The notes under the pieces are model-generated. The model did no database searches, had not been told where the DNA came from, and worked only from the letters and a program-made list of their open reading frames with translations. The position numbers were made by a program, and so were the translations under genes. A stretch of DNA of 64,000 bases from the NCBI RefSeq assembly GCF_905171775.1, contig NC_053490.1, forward strand, positions 157,640,469 through 157,704,468, in the 5' to 3' direction. The stretch's first letter is position 1; the number at the start of each line of letters is the position of its first letter. The DNA is from Rana temporaria (lineage: Eukaryota; Chordata; Amphibia; Anura; Ranidae). Positions 1-11,965 of the stretch are shown here, piece by piece.

Positions 1-74
1 ATCATGCTCTGTACCTACCCATGTGATACCTACCCACGTGGGTAGGTATCACATGGGTAGGTACCAGAGCATGA
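1..74. repeat. Near-perfect palindrome at the head of family A copy 1
   Basis: Two arms of about 37 bases are reverse complements apart from one single-base indel, and they meet at CACGTG. The outer arm bases (ATCATGCTC / GAGCATGAT) recur at the head of the family A copies at 43660-43709. A TATA-like GAGGCCTATATA follows at 84-95. Because the window starts here, I cannot see whether an inverted copy lies to the left. Confidence 0.9.
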
Positions 75-1090
75 TGGGATTGCGAGGCCTATATAGGTCC
101 GATGCAAGGCGCGCATCCGTCATTTCAGCGAGGAGGACCGGCGAGTCAACATGGGGAGAAGAAGAGAAGTGAAGAACATGACGTCACAGCGCGGAAGAAG
201 AACTCACAGCACAGAAGAAGACGTACAGCACGGAAGAAGGGACCGGACTGCGAGACGAAGAACCGGGGTGCGACGAGTCAACAACGGAGAGCGGCGAAGA
301 CAGAAGGAGAACCCCGGAGAGTTGAGAAGACCCGTCGGGATAGCGGAAGAAGAAGAGCCCCGCCGAAGACGCCGGGGGGGTGGGGGCTTTTTTAAAAGCC
401 ATCCCCCCCCGGCGGTGGAAGAGAACCAGACGGCGGCCCCCACCCACCCGAAGACGTCAAAGAAGAAGCCCCCCCTGGTAAAAGAGCTAATAAAGAAGAC
501 AGGGGGCGGCCTCCGGAGCAGAAAAATAAAATATTTTAATACACTGTGTGGTTTATTTGTGTTTTTACCACTTTTCTTGCAGGTGAATGGGTAGGGGTAC
601 GATGTACCCCATACTCATTCACTTAGGGTGGGGGGCCGGTATCTGGGGGCCCCCTTATTAAAGGGGGCTCCCAGATTCCGATAAGCCTCCCGCCCGCATA
701 CCCCGACAACCAACGGCCAGGGTTGTCGGGAAGGGGCCCTGTCCTCATCAACATGGGGACAGGGTGCTCTGAGGTGGGGGGGCCGCAGTGCGCCCCCCTG
801 CCCCAGAGCACCCAACCCCCCCATGTTGAGGGCATGCAGCCTGGTACGGCTCAGGAGGGGGGGGGGGGCGCTCGCTCGTCCCCACTCCCTTCCTGGCTGG
901 CCGGGTAGCGTGCTTTGGATACGGGTCTGGTATGGATTGTAGGGGGACCCCCTACGCCGTTTTTTTCGGCGTAGGGGGGCTCTCCTTACAACCCATAACA
1001 GACCTAAGGGTCCGGTATGCTCCTGAGGGGGGGGACCCATGCCGGATTTTTATTTAAAATCCGGCGGGGACTTCCCCCTCAGGATTCATA
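1..1090 (+). repeat. GC-rich hairpin-string interspersed repeat, family A, copy 1
   Basis: This unclassified repeat occurs three times in the window (here; 43044-43709 reversed; 43710-43737 plus 48649-49475). It has a palindromic head, a purine-rich GAAGAAG block (about 130-480), and a distal part made of consecutive stem-loops: 583-622, 641-676, 702-730, 737-764, 764-811, 923-1011 with a 12-bp apex stem and T7 loop at 948-978, and 1041-1065. Short frames across it are low-complexity and not convincing proteins. No terminal inverted repeat or target duplication could be fixed, so the class is unknown. Confidence 0.75.
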
Positions 1091-1945
1091 ACACGCCGCA
1101 CACGTGTAGAATTGGCGGGAATCCAAGTCGGATCTCCCGTCGCTTCTATGACGCGCTTGCTGGAATGTGCTGTCACTATTCCAGTGAGTGTGAGATGCCG
1201 GCGAGATCTCGGCACCCTGTCGCCGAGAATCAGCGCGACGCTGTCGTGCTAAAAGCACAATATCACAAACACCTACTGTATGAGATCATTTTGTTCTACA
1301 AACAAGAGTCTCACAGCTCCAGCCTTTAGGATCAGACAAGGATTGTTGTATAAATTGTTGTTTGCGTTGGCAGTGGAACCGCTAGCAGAAGCGGTCCGAC
1401 AAATAGAACCCGTTTCGTAAATTAATATGGAAAGGTAAGAGTCCGAGGATCAGATTGTCTATTCTTCAGAGAGCGAAAGAAAAGAGAGGGTTAGCAGTGC
1501 CACAGCCAAGAAAGTATTTTATAGCTTCCCAAATGACAGCATTTTGTGGGGTGGGGAATGATAGACTGGAAAGACCCAATACAAGCTTTACTACGGAATC
1601 AATTCTCGCACTATAATCTTATGGCCCGGTTAGAATCAGGATTATTTGCCCACATCAGAACTAGTCCAACAATGATACTCATGAACAAAGTGTCGCAGGA
1701 AATTAGACGAATAATGCAATATCAAGGGGTGTCAGAGTTCTCATTGATATGGGGGAATAGGCACTATGAGGAACTACGTAAACTAGAAGGGTCCGAATAT
1801 TGGCGTTCTAAAGGAATACAATATATTTTGCAGTTATTTTCCTAAACTATTATACGGTCCTTTCAGGAGATACAGGAGGTATATAAACTGCTGCATAATT
1901 ATTTTTATAAATACTTGCAAATAAGACATGCGGTTTACTCTCAGT

Positions 1946-3694
1946 TTAACCACTTCACTACCCAGCCATTGTCAAATGACGTCCACAGATGGGATCTCCC
2001 ATCCTGGGTGGACGTCATATGACGTCCTCGGCTTTCCGCCGCTACTGCGGGCCCCCAGGGGCCCGCAGAGCAGCGATCGGGGATCCGTTGTGTCCCTCGG
2101 GACACAGCCGCCCCCCGATGGGGGTAGTGAAGTGGCGGTGGAGCGGCGGGGGCGGGCGGCGGAGCTTTCAATTTGGTAAACCGGCTCCCATATGCAGAGC
2201 TGCAGCAGTGGCGTGCATGGCGCCCGCCCCCGGGGGCGCGCAGTGATCGGGGATCCGGTGTGTCCCTCGTGACACAGCCGATCCCCGATGGGCTGAATGT
2301 TGCGGCGGAGATTTCGGTATTACTTACCGAATTTGATGATGCAGAGTGCGTATCGGTGTGCACGGTGTCCGCCCGCCCCCAGGGGCACGCATCGCGGTGA
2401 TCGGGGCTGAGGCTTTTCCCTTGGATATAGCCCAGCCCGGATCAGGGTAAAGAGCCAATGTCCAATCACAGCCAGTTACTAAATGTAAACAAAAACACAC
2501 CATTGTGTGTAATTTACTGTTGCTGGGTTCTCCTCTTCACACACTGATCCAGTGTGAGGAGGAGATCAGCTAACAGTGTGTTACACATATGTTACACACT
2601 ACTACTACTACTACTGTGCCCAGATTGCCCCCCCTAAATAAAGAGTACCTGCCACCAGAGTACCTGCCACAAGAGTACCCGCCGCCAGAGTACCCGCCAC
2701 CTCCCCACCTCACCACAAGAGTACCTGCCACCAGAGTACCTGCCACCAGAGTACCTGCCACCTCACCACCTGCCACCTGAGTACCTGCCACCTCACCACC
2801 TGCAACCAGAGTACCTCCCACCAGAGTACCTGCCACCTCACCACCTGCTACCAGAGTACCTGCCAGAAACCAGTACCTGTTTGAGAAATGAGATGTGCAA
2901 TTTATGCTCGTAGAACGCCTGACGGTGCTACTTGGATGTTAGACCTCTATATGTGGTCAGGTTGTTTAAAAGTCTCACACATGTGGTATCACTATACTCA
3001 AGAGGAGTAGCAGAATGTATTTTGGGGTGTCATTGCAATTATGCATGTGCTGTGTAAGAGAAATAACTTGTTATTATGACAATTTTGTGAAAAAAAAATG
3101 TATTTCCCCAGAATTGTGGGAAAAAATTACAACTTCAAAAAACTCGCCATGCCTCTTACTAAATACCGTGGAATGTCTGCTTTCCAAAAAGGGGTAATTT
3201 GGGGGGTATTTGTACTTTCCTGACTTGTTAGGGTCTCAAGAAATTAGATAGGCCTTCAGTACATCAGGTGTGATCAGATGTGATCATTTTCAATGATTTG
3301 CACCATAGCTTGTAGACTCTATAACTTTCACAGAGACCAAAAAATATACACTTTTTTTGGTTATTTTTACTATAGATATGTAGCAGTATAGATTTTGGCC
3401 CAAATTTATGAAGAAAAATTACTTATTTACAAAATTTTACACTAGAAACTAAAAAAAGGTGTTTTTTTTCAAACATTTCTCTTTTTTCGCTGATATTGCA
3501 AAAAATAAAAAACACAGCAGTGATTAAATACCACCAAAAGAAATCTCTGTTTGTGAGAAAAAAAGGATTACAAATTTGGTTTGGGTACAGTGTAGCATGA
3601 CTGAGTAATTGTCATTCCAAGTGTGAGAGCGCTGAAAGCTAAAAATTGGTCTGGGAAGGAAGGGTGTATAAAAGCCCTGTATTGAAGTGGTTAA
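1946..3694. mobile_element. TTAA-flanked non-autonomous DNA transposon (MITE-like), 1.75 kb
   Basis: The element is bounded by TTAA on both sides (1946-1949, 3691-3694) with terminal inverted repeats TTAACCACTTCACTACCC and, reversed, TTAACCACTTCAATACAGGG. Removing it joins the L1 coding frame in phase (reading QFKGSGPN), which fixes the borders. TTAA targets fit the piggyBac or Kolobok superfamilies; I cannot choose between them. Related elements lie at 30093-31064 and, inverted, at 35519-36452, sharing the internal block ATACCACCAAAAGAAA. No transposase is encoded. Confidence 0.85.
2640..2872. repeat. 15-bp minisatellite (GAGTACCTGCCACCA type)
   Basis: About 15 imperfect tandem copies of a 15-base unit lie inside the TTAA element, some shortened or with inserted CTCACCACCT. 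The apparent pentapeptide open frames on both strands are by-products of the unit length being divisible by three. Confidence 0.85.
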
Positions 3695-3921
3695 AGGAAG
3701 TGGCCCGAATATAAGACCAATGCTATTGGTATCTCTATTAGCGGGGGGGGGGGGGGGTTTAATCTCATTAGTATACAAGTAATTTATAGTGAATTATCAA
3801 GACATTATGGATAACCCAGGTAGAAAGGGATGGGAGATGGATCTGGGGGTTATATTGGAAGAGGAATAGCAATGTATCCTGAAGAGTGCCCCGTTGGTAT
3901 CGCTTTCATCTACACAATGCC

Positions 3922-4760
3922 TGTAACGGTCAGGGGTTAACGCCGTTACGATATTCCATTCCACCAACCCAAGACGGCTTCCGACACTCCACAATCCAGC
4001 AGACAGGACCCATTGGATTTCCCCCAGAAGAACGAGACACACACAGCTCTGTTCTCTGGTTTCAAAAAGACAGATCTTGTAATGGTAAAACTCAGGTTCT
4101 TTTTATACAGTCAGTAACCAAGTGAACAATGAATCAACTCCACCCACAATATTACACAAGGAACTCTTTTTTCTGTCAGACTTTCTGGCACCGAATCTAC
4201 ATGAGTTAATTACCATCATTTACCCAGACACTGTGACTCCACGGTAAGCTTGTCTCACCTACAATCCACATTCCTTTAATAAACATAAGTCGGACATCTG
4301 ACCTTTAGATTGTGCTAATTCACATCACATATTATCATCAATAGACTTTCACACAATACAGTGTCAATTAGCATAGCACAATGAAATATCTTATGAGCCA
4401 GATTTAATTAACACAATAGAATGCAATCACAGCAAGCTTTATCACTACAGTCAGGTAGCTGGAGGTGATTAACATCAATTAACATCTTAACAGTATGTGT
4501 CCCCCACATTGAATGAATCACACTATTATTGACCGGTTGTGTTCAGAATTAACCACCTGTAATATTTCAAGATATCCTGCAATACATTGTGAATTATCAT
4601 TACTGTCCCATCTCATGTAATTCAAGATATCCTTTCTCAGTCATCATATGCCCCTAGTGGACATAGGATGACCCTAGACCCAAGGGTCATTGGTGAAGCA
4701 GAACCAGGAGTGCCCCGTATCCTTCAAGAGCCTCTGGGTCCAATGGGCCATACCGTTACA
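3922..4760. mobile_element. Probable solo LTR, 839 bp
   Basis: The segment starts TGTAACGG and ends CCGTTACA, the TG...CA ends with short inverted repeats typical of retrovirus-like LTRs. A 5-base target duplication ATGCC lies at 3917-3921 and 4761-4765, and removal joins the flanking L1 sequence. No internal retroelement sequence is present, so recombination to a solo LTR is inferred. Superfamily is not determined. Confidence 0.7.
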
Positions 4761-5365
4761 ATGCCCATCACAATTGTTTATCATATATAGAACATATAGG
4801 ACACCGGTAAACTTACATAAGTGGAGACCGAGGGAAACTTCAGAGTGTCCTCGGTGTGGGCAATCTCAGGCAGACTTGATCCATATGCTGTGGAAATGCC
4901 CCAAACTTAGTAGATATTGGTGAGAGGTGCTGTCCACAATTAATGGGGCAATATAATAAGAATTAGATCCGAAAACCTGTTTACTAGGGTATCTGAAAGA
5001 AGGGCTATATTCAAGGGAAGTGTTAATCGCAATCGGTAGATTTCTATTCATAGCCCATAAGCTAATAGCTAGAAAATGGATGTCCCCCAGTGTACCAATA
5101 TTCGAGTAATGGCGTTCCCAAGTAAATGAGACAATACTAAAGCTGTGGGGCCCGTGGTTAATAACCTCAGGATTGGCTGTATTTTCTTTGACTCCAGATA
5201 GAATATAGAATGATGTATAGAATGAAAGGGGTTAAAATATAGAATGGGAGATGAAAGTTCAGAGGAGTGAGGAGGGGAGGAGGAGGGGAGGTCTTTAGGG
5301 AGAGGGGAGAGGAGGGAGAAGGGTTTTCCCTTTTTTAATTTTTTTTATTATGTTTTTATGTGTTA

Positions 5366-5722
5366 GGCCCCTTTCACACGACACATTTTTCAGGCGGTAT
5401 AGCGCTAAAAATAGCGCCTAAATACCGCCTGAAAAAATCCTGCCCTGCAGTCTTCAGTGTGAAAGCCCAAAGGCTTCCACACTGAAGTGGTGCGCAAGCA
5501 GGACTGCTCCAAAAGTCATGCTAGCCGCATCTTTGGAGCGGTGAAGGAGCAGGGTGTTTACCGCTCATCCACTGCTCCTTCCCATTGAAAGCAATTGGAA
5601 ACCCTTTTTTGACTGCTAGAGGGGGTTAAAACTGCACCGCTAGCGGCAGAACGGTATAGCAGCGCTAAAAATAGCGCCGCTATACCGCCAGCGCACCTCC
5701 TGCACCCAGTGTGAAAGGGGCC
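5366..5722. mobile_element. TTA-flanked MITE (PIF/Harbinger-like), 357 bp
   Basis: Terminal inverted repeats GGCCCCTTTCACAC / GTGTGAAAGGGGCC are flanked by the 3-base duplication TTA (5363-5365, 5723-5725). It lies in the 3' untranslated part of the L1 relic. Internal hairpins such as GGCGGTAT...ATACCGCC are visible. A truncated relative ends at 49699. Confidence 0.85.
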
Positions 5723-5895
5723 TTAGTCTGTAAGTACTTTCATTTTTTTTTTTTATTATTGGGGATTGTATGTAAAGGCATGTATAATTATTCATTTTTA
5801 TATACTAATTTTAAGTTTGTTGTATGTTTGAAGTATTGTAAAATTGAAAAACGTTGAATAAAAAATGTAGAAGTGAAAAAAAATAAAAAAATAAG

Positions 5896-6595
5896 AACGA
5901 CCCATGGTACTGTCCAAGTTTGTTTGCACTACTAACATTTACATTTGCAGGACAAACTTTTGAGGTTGTTCCTTTGTTCTTGGCCCAAGCACTACTGATA
6001 CAACCAGTTTTAGCAAAATGTTAGGTAGGACATTCTCGGACAAAAAAAATAAATGAAATAATGATGCACACCAAACTTACACTGACACCCTCCCACATAT
6101 CACTACTCTAGTACAGTGGTCTCCAAACTTTCCCTTTGGACTTTGAAGGGGCCGAGCTGTGGCCAGAGTGAGTAGAAAATGCCCATCACTGGTATGCAGT
6201 GCAAATATCACTGGTGAAGTAAGCCCCCCCCCCAGGCTAACAACATGAATGCTTTTTAAAAGGAAAACAGTTGGTTTCAAAAACTGAGATCATATAAATA
6301 AAGTATAAGAAAAGGAAAAAACACTGGACTTTTAAGGTGCCGCTAAAGGAACTCTAAAAGTCCTGTGTTTTTCTATTTTCCTTTTGTAAATAATTGGGAT
6401 GTGGTGCTTTTTTTTTTTTTTTTTTAATGATTTCAGAATAATTTGAACACCAGGTGAATTTATTACTATTGTATGTGTCTCTGTTGGGGAGACGTATGCT
6501 CTCTATTTGTCCTGGTGACCATTATCACTGAAAGGGAAAGAAAATCTAATTCCAATGGGGTATTCGTTTTGGTGACCCTAGTGGCCAGAGACAGG
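5896..6595. other. Unassigned intergenic/intronic DNA with a hAT-like fragment
   Basis: No gene is seen. CAGTGGTCTCCAAACT at 6115-6130 resembles the end of common hAT-type elements, but a partner end is not visible. From about 6430 a degraded interspersed repeat (TGTCTCTGTTGGGGAGA) begins and resumes after the insertion at 6596-7333, ending near 7440. Confidence 0.5.
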
Positions 6596-7333
6596 GGCCC
6601 AGATTCAAGAAGCTATTGCGCCCGCGCAACCATAGGTTGCGCGGCGCAATAGCTGTTTTGCTCCCGCGTAGCGAATGCCCCTGATTCAGGAACATCGCTA
6701 CGCGGACTGCAGCCTAGGATATGACAGGCATAAGCCTCCTTATGCCTTCATATCTTAGGCTGCATTCTTGCGTTGGCCGCTAGGGGGCACGGCCATTGTG
6801 ATCTGTGTATAGTATGCAAATTGCATACTAACACCGATTCACAAAAGTTGCGCGGGCCCTGCGCACGCAAGGTACGGAGTTTCCGTACGGCGACTTTAGC
6901 ATAAGGCTGCTCCTACTCATAGTAGGCGCAGCCAATGCTAAAGTATAGCCACCCTTCCCGCTCGTGAAATTTGAATTTCACGTCGTTTACGTAAGTGATT
7001 CGTGAATGGCGCTGGACGCCATTCACGTTCACTTAGAAGCAAATGACGTCCTTGCGACGTCATTTGCCGCAATGCACGTCGGGAAAGTTTCCCGACGGAG
7101 CATGCGCTGTTCGCTCGGCGCGGGAGCGCGCCTAATTTAAATGATTCCCGCCCCCGGCGGGATCATTTACATTAGGCGCCCTTACGCAGGGCAAATTAGC
7201 ATAGCGCCCGCGCAATTTACGGAGCTACTGCTCCGTGAATCGCGGGCAAATAGAAATATTTGCGTGGGCGCAGAGCAAAAATCGTTGCCCTTTGCCCACG
7301 CAAATATTGCGCGGCTCTACCTGAATCTGGGCC
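6596..7333. mobile_element. Foldback MITE with GGCCCAGATTCA ends, 738 bp
   Basis: Terminal inverted repeats begin GGCCCAGATTCA and end TGAATCTGGGCC, flanked by AGG (6593-6595, 7334-7336), a possible 3-base target duplication. It is GC-rich with many GCGCAA/TTGCGC motifs. The flanking repeat rejoins when it is removed. It is related in its ends to 7938-8687 and 57866-58587. Confidence 0.75.
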
Positions 7334-7937
7334 AGGGAATTTTCCTCACTTCCTGTTGTGACTATGGGGTAGAAGGTAATTTTGGTAAATTCTGATGCTC
7401 CTATATAGTAATGACTTTGATAAACCCCAAATAAAAGTGTGGAGGAGGCTACTGAAACAGATTAGTTTCTGAAGCCTTCAAAATTTACTAACCTAGATTC
7501 ATTTTGCAGCTTTCTGATACATCCACAGCGTGCAAACCAGCTTCAAACAGTGGCGCATTAAGGCTTAAGCCTAGTACACACGGGGCCGAATGTCAGATGG
7601 CATCGGACAGTTCAATAGAAACCAGACAACATTTGGCCTGGGTGTACTAGAGCCAGTCCAACAAAAGCCGGCTGTCCCGTCGAAGGGGCATGGCTGAAAA
7701 AGGTCTGCCAATCAGCTCTCGAACAGTGCTCTCAACCAATGGCTGAAACCGCTGACTGGAGTGATCTGGCGGGGGGCTGTCCCCTTCAGAACACAAAAGC
7801 ACAGTAGGGGAGGTCGCTGTACAAACGTTGGATAGTTAATACAGTGGCTCTGAGCTGTCAGGATTTTTTTCTTTCAGCCCTGCTGGGTTTAACAGATATA
7901 AAAACTACTAATGTGTATGAGGCTTTAGGGACACTTT
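7334..7937. other. Repeat remainder and partial MITE end
   Basis: The first 100 bases finish the repeat interrupted at 6596. AAGCCTAGTACACACGG at 7566-7582 resembles the terminal repeat of the TTA-flanked elements at 19385 and 46371, but no matching second end was found, so this is a truncated copy. No gene seen. Confidence 0.5.
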
Positions 7938-8687
7938 GGCCCGGATTCACATACATCGGCGCATATTTATGCCGCCGTAGCGTATTTAATATACGATACG
8001 CCGACGCAGCGCAGAGAGGCAAGCACAGAATTCACAAAGCACTTGCCTCCCAAACTGTGCTGGGTTTCCTCGGCGTAAGCCGTCGTAGGTGGAAGTGGGC
8101 GTGAGCCATGCTAATGAGGTGTGACCCCATGCAAATGATGGGCCGAGCGCCATACAAGTACTTAAAACGAACGGCGCATGCGCCAACCTGTGGACGTATC
8201 CCAGTGCGCATGCTCAGAATCACGTTGGAACTACTCCCTAAGATACGACGGATCGCTGCCTATGACGTAAACGTAACCTACGCCGAGCCCTATTCACATA
8301 ATACGTAAACGACATAAGATACGACGGCTTGCGTTCCCTGTCCATACCTTTGCATAGGTTGCGCCTACTATATGGGGAATAACTTTACGCCGGACGTACG
8401 ACTTACGCAAACCGCGTATATTATGCACCGGGCGCAAGTACGTTCGTGAATCGACGCATCTCCCTCATTTCCATATTTGAATAGGAAATCAATGGGAGCG
8501 CCACTTGCGGCCAACGCAAATATGCGCCCACGATACGCCGGCGTAGAAAAGTTACGTCGGTCGGATGAAGCCTATTTTCAGGCGTATCTTGGTTTCAGAG
8601 TCCGGCGCATAGATACGATGGCGCATATTTACACTTACGGGGCGTATCTCGAGATACGTCGGCGTAAGTGCTTTGTGAATCCGGGCC
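7938..8687. mobile_element. Foldback MITE with GGCCCGGATTCACA ends, 750 bp
   Basis: Ends GGCCCGGATTCACA / TTTGTGAATCCGGGCC are flanked by TTT on both sides (7935-7937, 8688-8690), a possible 3-base duplication. The interior is dense in short motifs such as ATACGCCG and GGCGTATC on both strands, giving many alternative hairpins. No coding capacity. Confidence 0.8.
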
Positions 8688-10569
8688 TTTATGTTCCTCT
8701 AAAGACTTTTCAACCTTACAGAGTCCTGGAGACAGTGGAGTCCTGAACACTAGTCAGCATACCTTCCATAACGGCTGTGTCCAGCTTTCCAATCCGCTGG
8801 TGCTGGCCACCGCCAAAACATGGACCAAGCATTAGAGACTTAATTTCTCTCAAGTCTCTATGAAACCTCTGGGTTCTAGGACACTGACCAGTCTTTAACT
8901 TACCTAGCAAAAACTGCCAAACCAGTTTTCTCTGCTCAAGGCAAACACCCTGGAGCCCATCTACCATTTCTTCTGAATGCCTATAAAACTGCACAACAAA
9001 TGTCATTTAACCTCGAAATCTGGCACAGCCCTGTCACAATAGGTTTACAGATACTATAGCAGAGTTTGCTCAGTGAGATAGCTCACTTAAATGATGTCTT
9101 TGTGCTCAACATCCTCCTCCCTATCCTATCTTTCAGAGACTATCAACTTTGGAGATAGATTTAAAAAGTATATTTGAGAATTAGGGGATTACTCAAGTGC
9201 ACTGCAATTTCCAGCCAAATTCTATGAAATTGGTCACTAAGGGACTCATTTATTAAATGTGAGAAGAGGAAAATTATAATAAGGATGAATTTACTTGATT
9301 GCCTTTTCTAAAGACTGAACTTAAAACAATTGGAAATGCTTAGAAATGGTTCAAGGCACAAAACGAACATACAGCAGCTGGACAAAGGCGTGTTAAATGC
9401 ATTATTCAGACCTGCTAAAGAAAAGTATATTTAAACTTGTGTTATCTTTTACATGATTTTGTAGGCTTTGATACAAAGCAATCTTTCACAACTTCAATGA
9501 GGATAGAGGTAATACAGAAATTTAAATATATCAAGGGAATAAGAGGTTTGAAATAAAAAATTTTAGAGGATAGAAAGTACTTAAACAAGAGGGCATACAG
9601 GAAAGCTAAGGGCTAAGCCCGAGAGTGAAGTGAAAAAGCACTGCATGACTGACATGGGGAACGTCTAGAATAATTGAACATTTAAATCTGTATCAAATAT
9701 TTAGAGCTCAGAAAAAGTGTTAGAGAAAATTACCTAACCAAACAACTAACTGAAAATAAAGTAGCAATGCTTCTAACAAATAGGCTTGCATTCTAAACAA
9801 TGGTGCATAAATCTCCTTGTGCCAACAGAAAAAGAAAGGAAGGACAACTAGGTCTAATAAGGTACAGACCCAGACACTAAAGTTGGCCATGTATTGATTG
9901 AAATTTGACCAGGTCAGCAGAAACTGTCTGAATGACGATCCATGTAGGGGCAGGAACGTTGTAATCAATCTACCGATCGACTTCTGTACAACAGCCCTGA
10001 AAGATTTTGCTGCTGGATCAGTACTGCAGGCTATATCCTACAACACTGATCAGTGTAGTCCGATGGTGGGAAACCAGAATACAATAGCTCGAAGGGGAGC
10101 ATTCTCCCCATCTGCATCGAGTATGGGGATGGGGGAAATTACATTTTGTTATTTTCGTTCAACCTGCTAGTTGAATGAATAAAAAAAAAAAATTGACTAA
10201 TCTATAGATGGTCTGAGGAAAACAACTTTGAACTTTGGTTTGGCTTTGATTCACTATTCACATGAGCCACTGAGCCTAATGTTGAGTCACTTCACCATTA
10301 TAGTGCATAAAATACTCTGGATGTATATATGTGCGTTTTTCAAAATACCAATATCACCAAAATTCCACACTTATCTAACAGCACGTCATTGACTGTCTTT
10401 CTTTTTCCTTTCCTGGATAAATGGAGTCTGCAAATTTTTGATGCCTGTCAGAGTGCTCTGCATTTTTAATTTCTATTTGCTGCAGCATGTTTTTTACTTA
10501 AATGGTTAGGTATTGTGAGATATACTGTGTTATACCGGATACATTGTTCTCCTCACATATGCTTGATAT
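8688..10569. other. Unassigned DNA
   Basis: No gene recognised. A 97-codon minus-strand frame at 8716-9006 has no recognisable domain and no exon-like context. The segment near 9870-10180 looks like an interspersed repeat (TTGGCCATGTATTGATTG...CAACCTGCTAGTTGAA), but no borders could be fixed. Confidence 0.4.
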
Positions 10570-11284
10570 TTAAAGGAGTTGTAAATAAAAAAAATATGTT
10601 TTGCTGAAATGACTGTTTACAGGGTATAGAGACATAATAGTTAACGGATTCCTTTTAAAAACGATTAAAAATAGATACAAATCATGAGGACATGAAAACT
10701 GCACTGCATTAAAGTGGATTTTTTTTGGTTTTTGATGTCACAATGTAGAGCATAAGATTCCTTATCATCTGTGCCCAGTCTTGCCACACAGAGTTAATCC
10801 AGCGCTGAGCAATCCTCTTTTAATGTTCAGTGAAAATTAACAGAATTCCAGATAAAAACTTGCCAAATTATAAAGTCCGTTTCTCTGTTCTTGCTTTGTG
10901 TTACAGTTTAATTACATATCCTGGTAATATACAATGAACTTTGGATCACCTCATATTATGATAAACATAACATAACATATGATAAACATGTCCAAGCTCT
11001 AGATATGTAAATAACCTGTAACACAAAGCAAGAACAGAGAAACGGACTTTATAATTTGGCAACTTTTTATCTGGAATTCTGTTAATTTTCACTGAACATT
11101 AAAAGAGGATTGCTCAGCGCTGGATTAACTCTGTGTGGCAAGACTGGGCACAGATGATAGGGAATCTTATACTCTACATTGTGACATCAAAAACTAAAAA
11201 ACAATTTTTGGGGTTTACATCCACTTTAAGGTAAAGGAAGCTATTAAGAAAAAAAAAAAAAAAATTCCTTTACAAACCCTTTAA
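10570..11284. mobile_element. TTAA-flanked MITE interrupted by a second TTAA element
   Basis: Starts TTAAAGGAGTTGTAAA and ends TTTACAAACCCTTTAA with TTAA at both ends. The same family is present uninterrupted at 47046-47501 (shared blocks GCTGAAATGACTGTTTACAG and GGTAAAGGAAGCTATT). Comparison of the two shows that 10709-11229 is a later insertion at a TTAA. Confidence 0.8.
10709..11229. repeat. Long inverted repeat element with roughly 200-bp arms (TTAA-flanked)
   Basis: Two near-identical arms (about 10711-10917 and 10995-11229) face each other across an AT-rich spacer. They share, in opposite orientation, GTGCCCAGTCTTGCCACACA and the block through AACGGAC/GTCCGTT. Ends are TTAAAGTGGAT / ATCCACTTTAA. 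The family recurs, with divergent arms, at 18203-18691. Confidence 0.9.
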
Positions 11285-11965
11285 TGTATATAAAACCCCC
11301 ACCCCAAATAAAGCACCTTTCATATTTTTGTACCTTAAAGCGGGGGTTCACCAAAAAAAAATAATTAAATTTTACACACATTAGATCCAGCATACTAAGG
11401 GCATTTACATTTTGCGTATTTTATTTTTTTTGCTCTGTACATACCTTTATAATCTGTTTTTCTCCAGGGCTTCCGTGTTTCGATGACTTTAGGACTGGGC
11501 GTTCCTATCCTTTCGTTGGATGATTAATGGCTTGTGAAACTGGTGACCTGTCACACAACGCGCGTCACCAGATGTCGGGAAATAGCCGAGCTGCAAGTCG
11601 GGACTATAAGGCGCCTGCGCAGTCAGCTCTACACGGCGGGCGCAAGCGTCGTATAGTGCCGACTCTTAGCTTAAGTATTTCCGCAAATCTGGTGACGCGC
11701 GTTGTGCGACAGGTCACCTGTTTCACAAGCCGTCAATCATCCAATGAAAGGATAGGAACACCCAGTCCCGCAAGCATCGGAAGCCTGAGGCAGGGATAGG
11801 AACGCCCAGTTCCGGAGTCATCAGAACGCGGAAGCCCTGAACCAAATCAGAATATAAAGGTAAGTACGGAGAAAAAAAAAAACTTGCCAAAAGCATATGC
11901 CCTTACTATGCTGCCTCTAGTGTTAAAAAACGGGGTTACTTACCGGTAACATCCCTTTTCCTGGA

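Larger units (their letters stand above)
1324..5895 (+). pseudogene. L1-type LINE ORF2 relic, split by three later insertions
   Basis: The 3' part of an L1-like ORF2 is recognisable in four pieces: 1324-1945, 3695-3921, 4766-5362 and 5726-5895. The first encodes a degenerate FRIRQGLLYKLLFALAVEPL block of the reverse transcriptase, then, after an internal deletion, FVNLIWKGKSPRI and the following thumb/connection region. The piece after the first insertion continues with a WEMDLGVILEEE-like segment. The third encodes RTPVNLHKWRPRETSECPRC and HMLWKCPKLSRYW, the cysteine-rich C-terminus typical of L1. The 3' end is an A-rich tail near 5850-5895. Stops, frameshifts and deletions make it non-functional. 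It lies antisense to the host DIAPH3 gene. Its interruptions are a TTAA element (1946-3694), a solo LTR (3922-4760) and a TTA element (5366-5722). Confidence 0.85.

Noticed and set aside
102..594. Overlapping arginine- and glutamate-rich open frames on both strands
   Set aside because: They follow from GAAGA-rich low-complexity sequence in family A. No domain, and no conservation of frame in the other copies.
2570..2836. Glycine/valine pentapeptide-repeat protein on the minus strand
   Set aside because: Direct translation of the 15-bp minisatellite; the plus strand is open too.
7141..8746. Several 60-90 codon frames in GC-rich sequence
   Set aside because: They lie within foldback MITEs; the short repeated words keep frames open by chance.
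8716..9006. 97-codon minus-strand frame as a possible DIAPH3 exon
   Set aside because: No resemblance to the formin region expected after exon 19871-19945, and it begins and ends at ordinary ORF limits, not splice sites.
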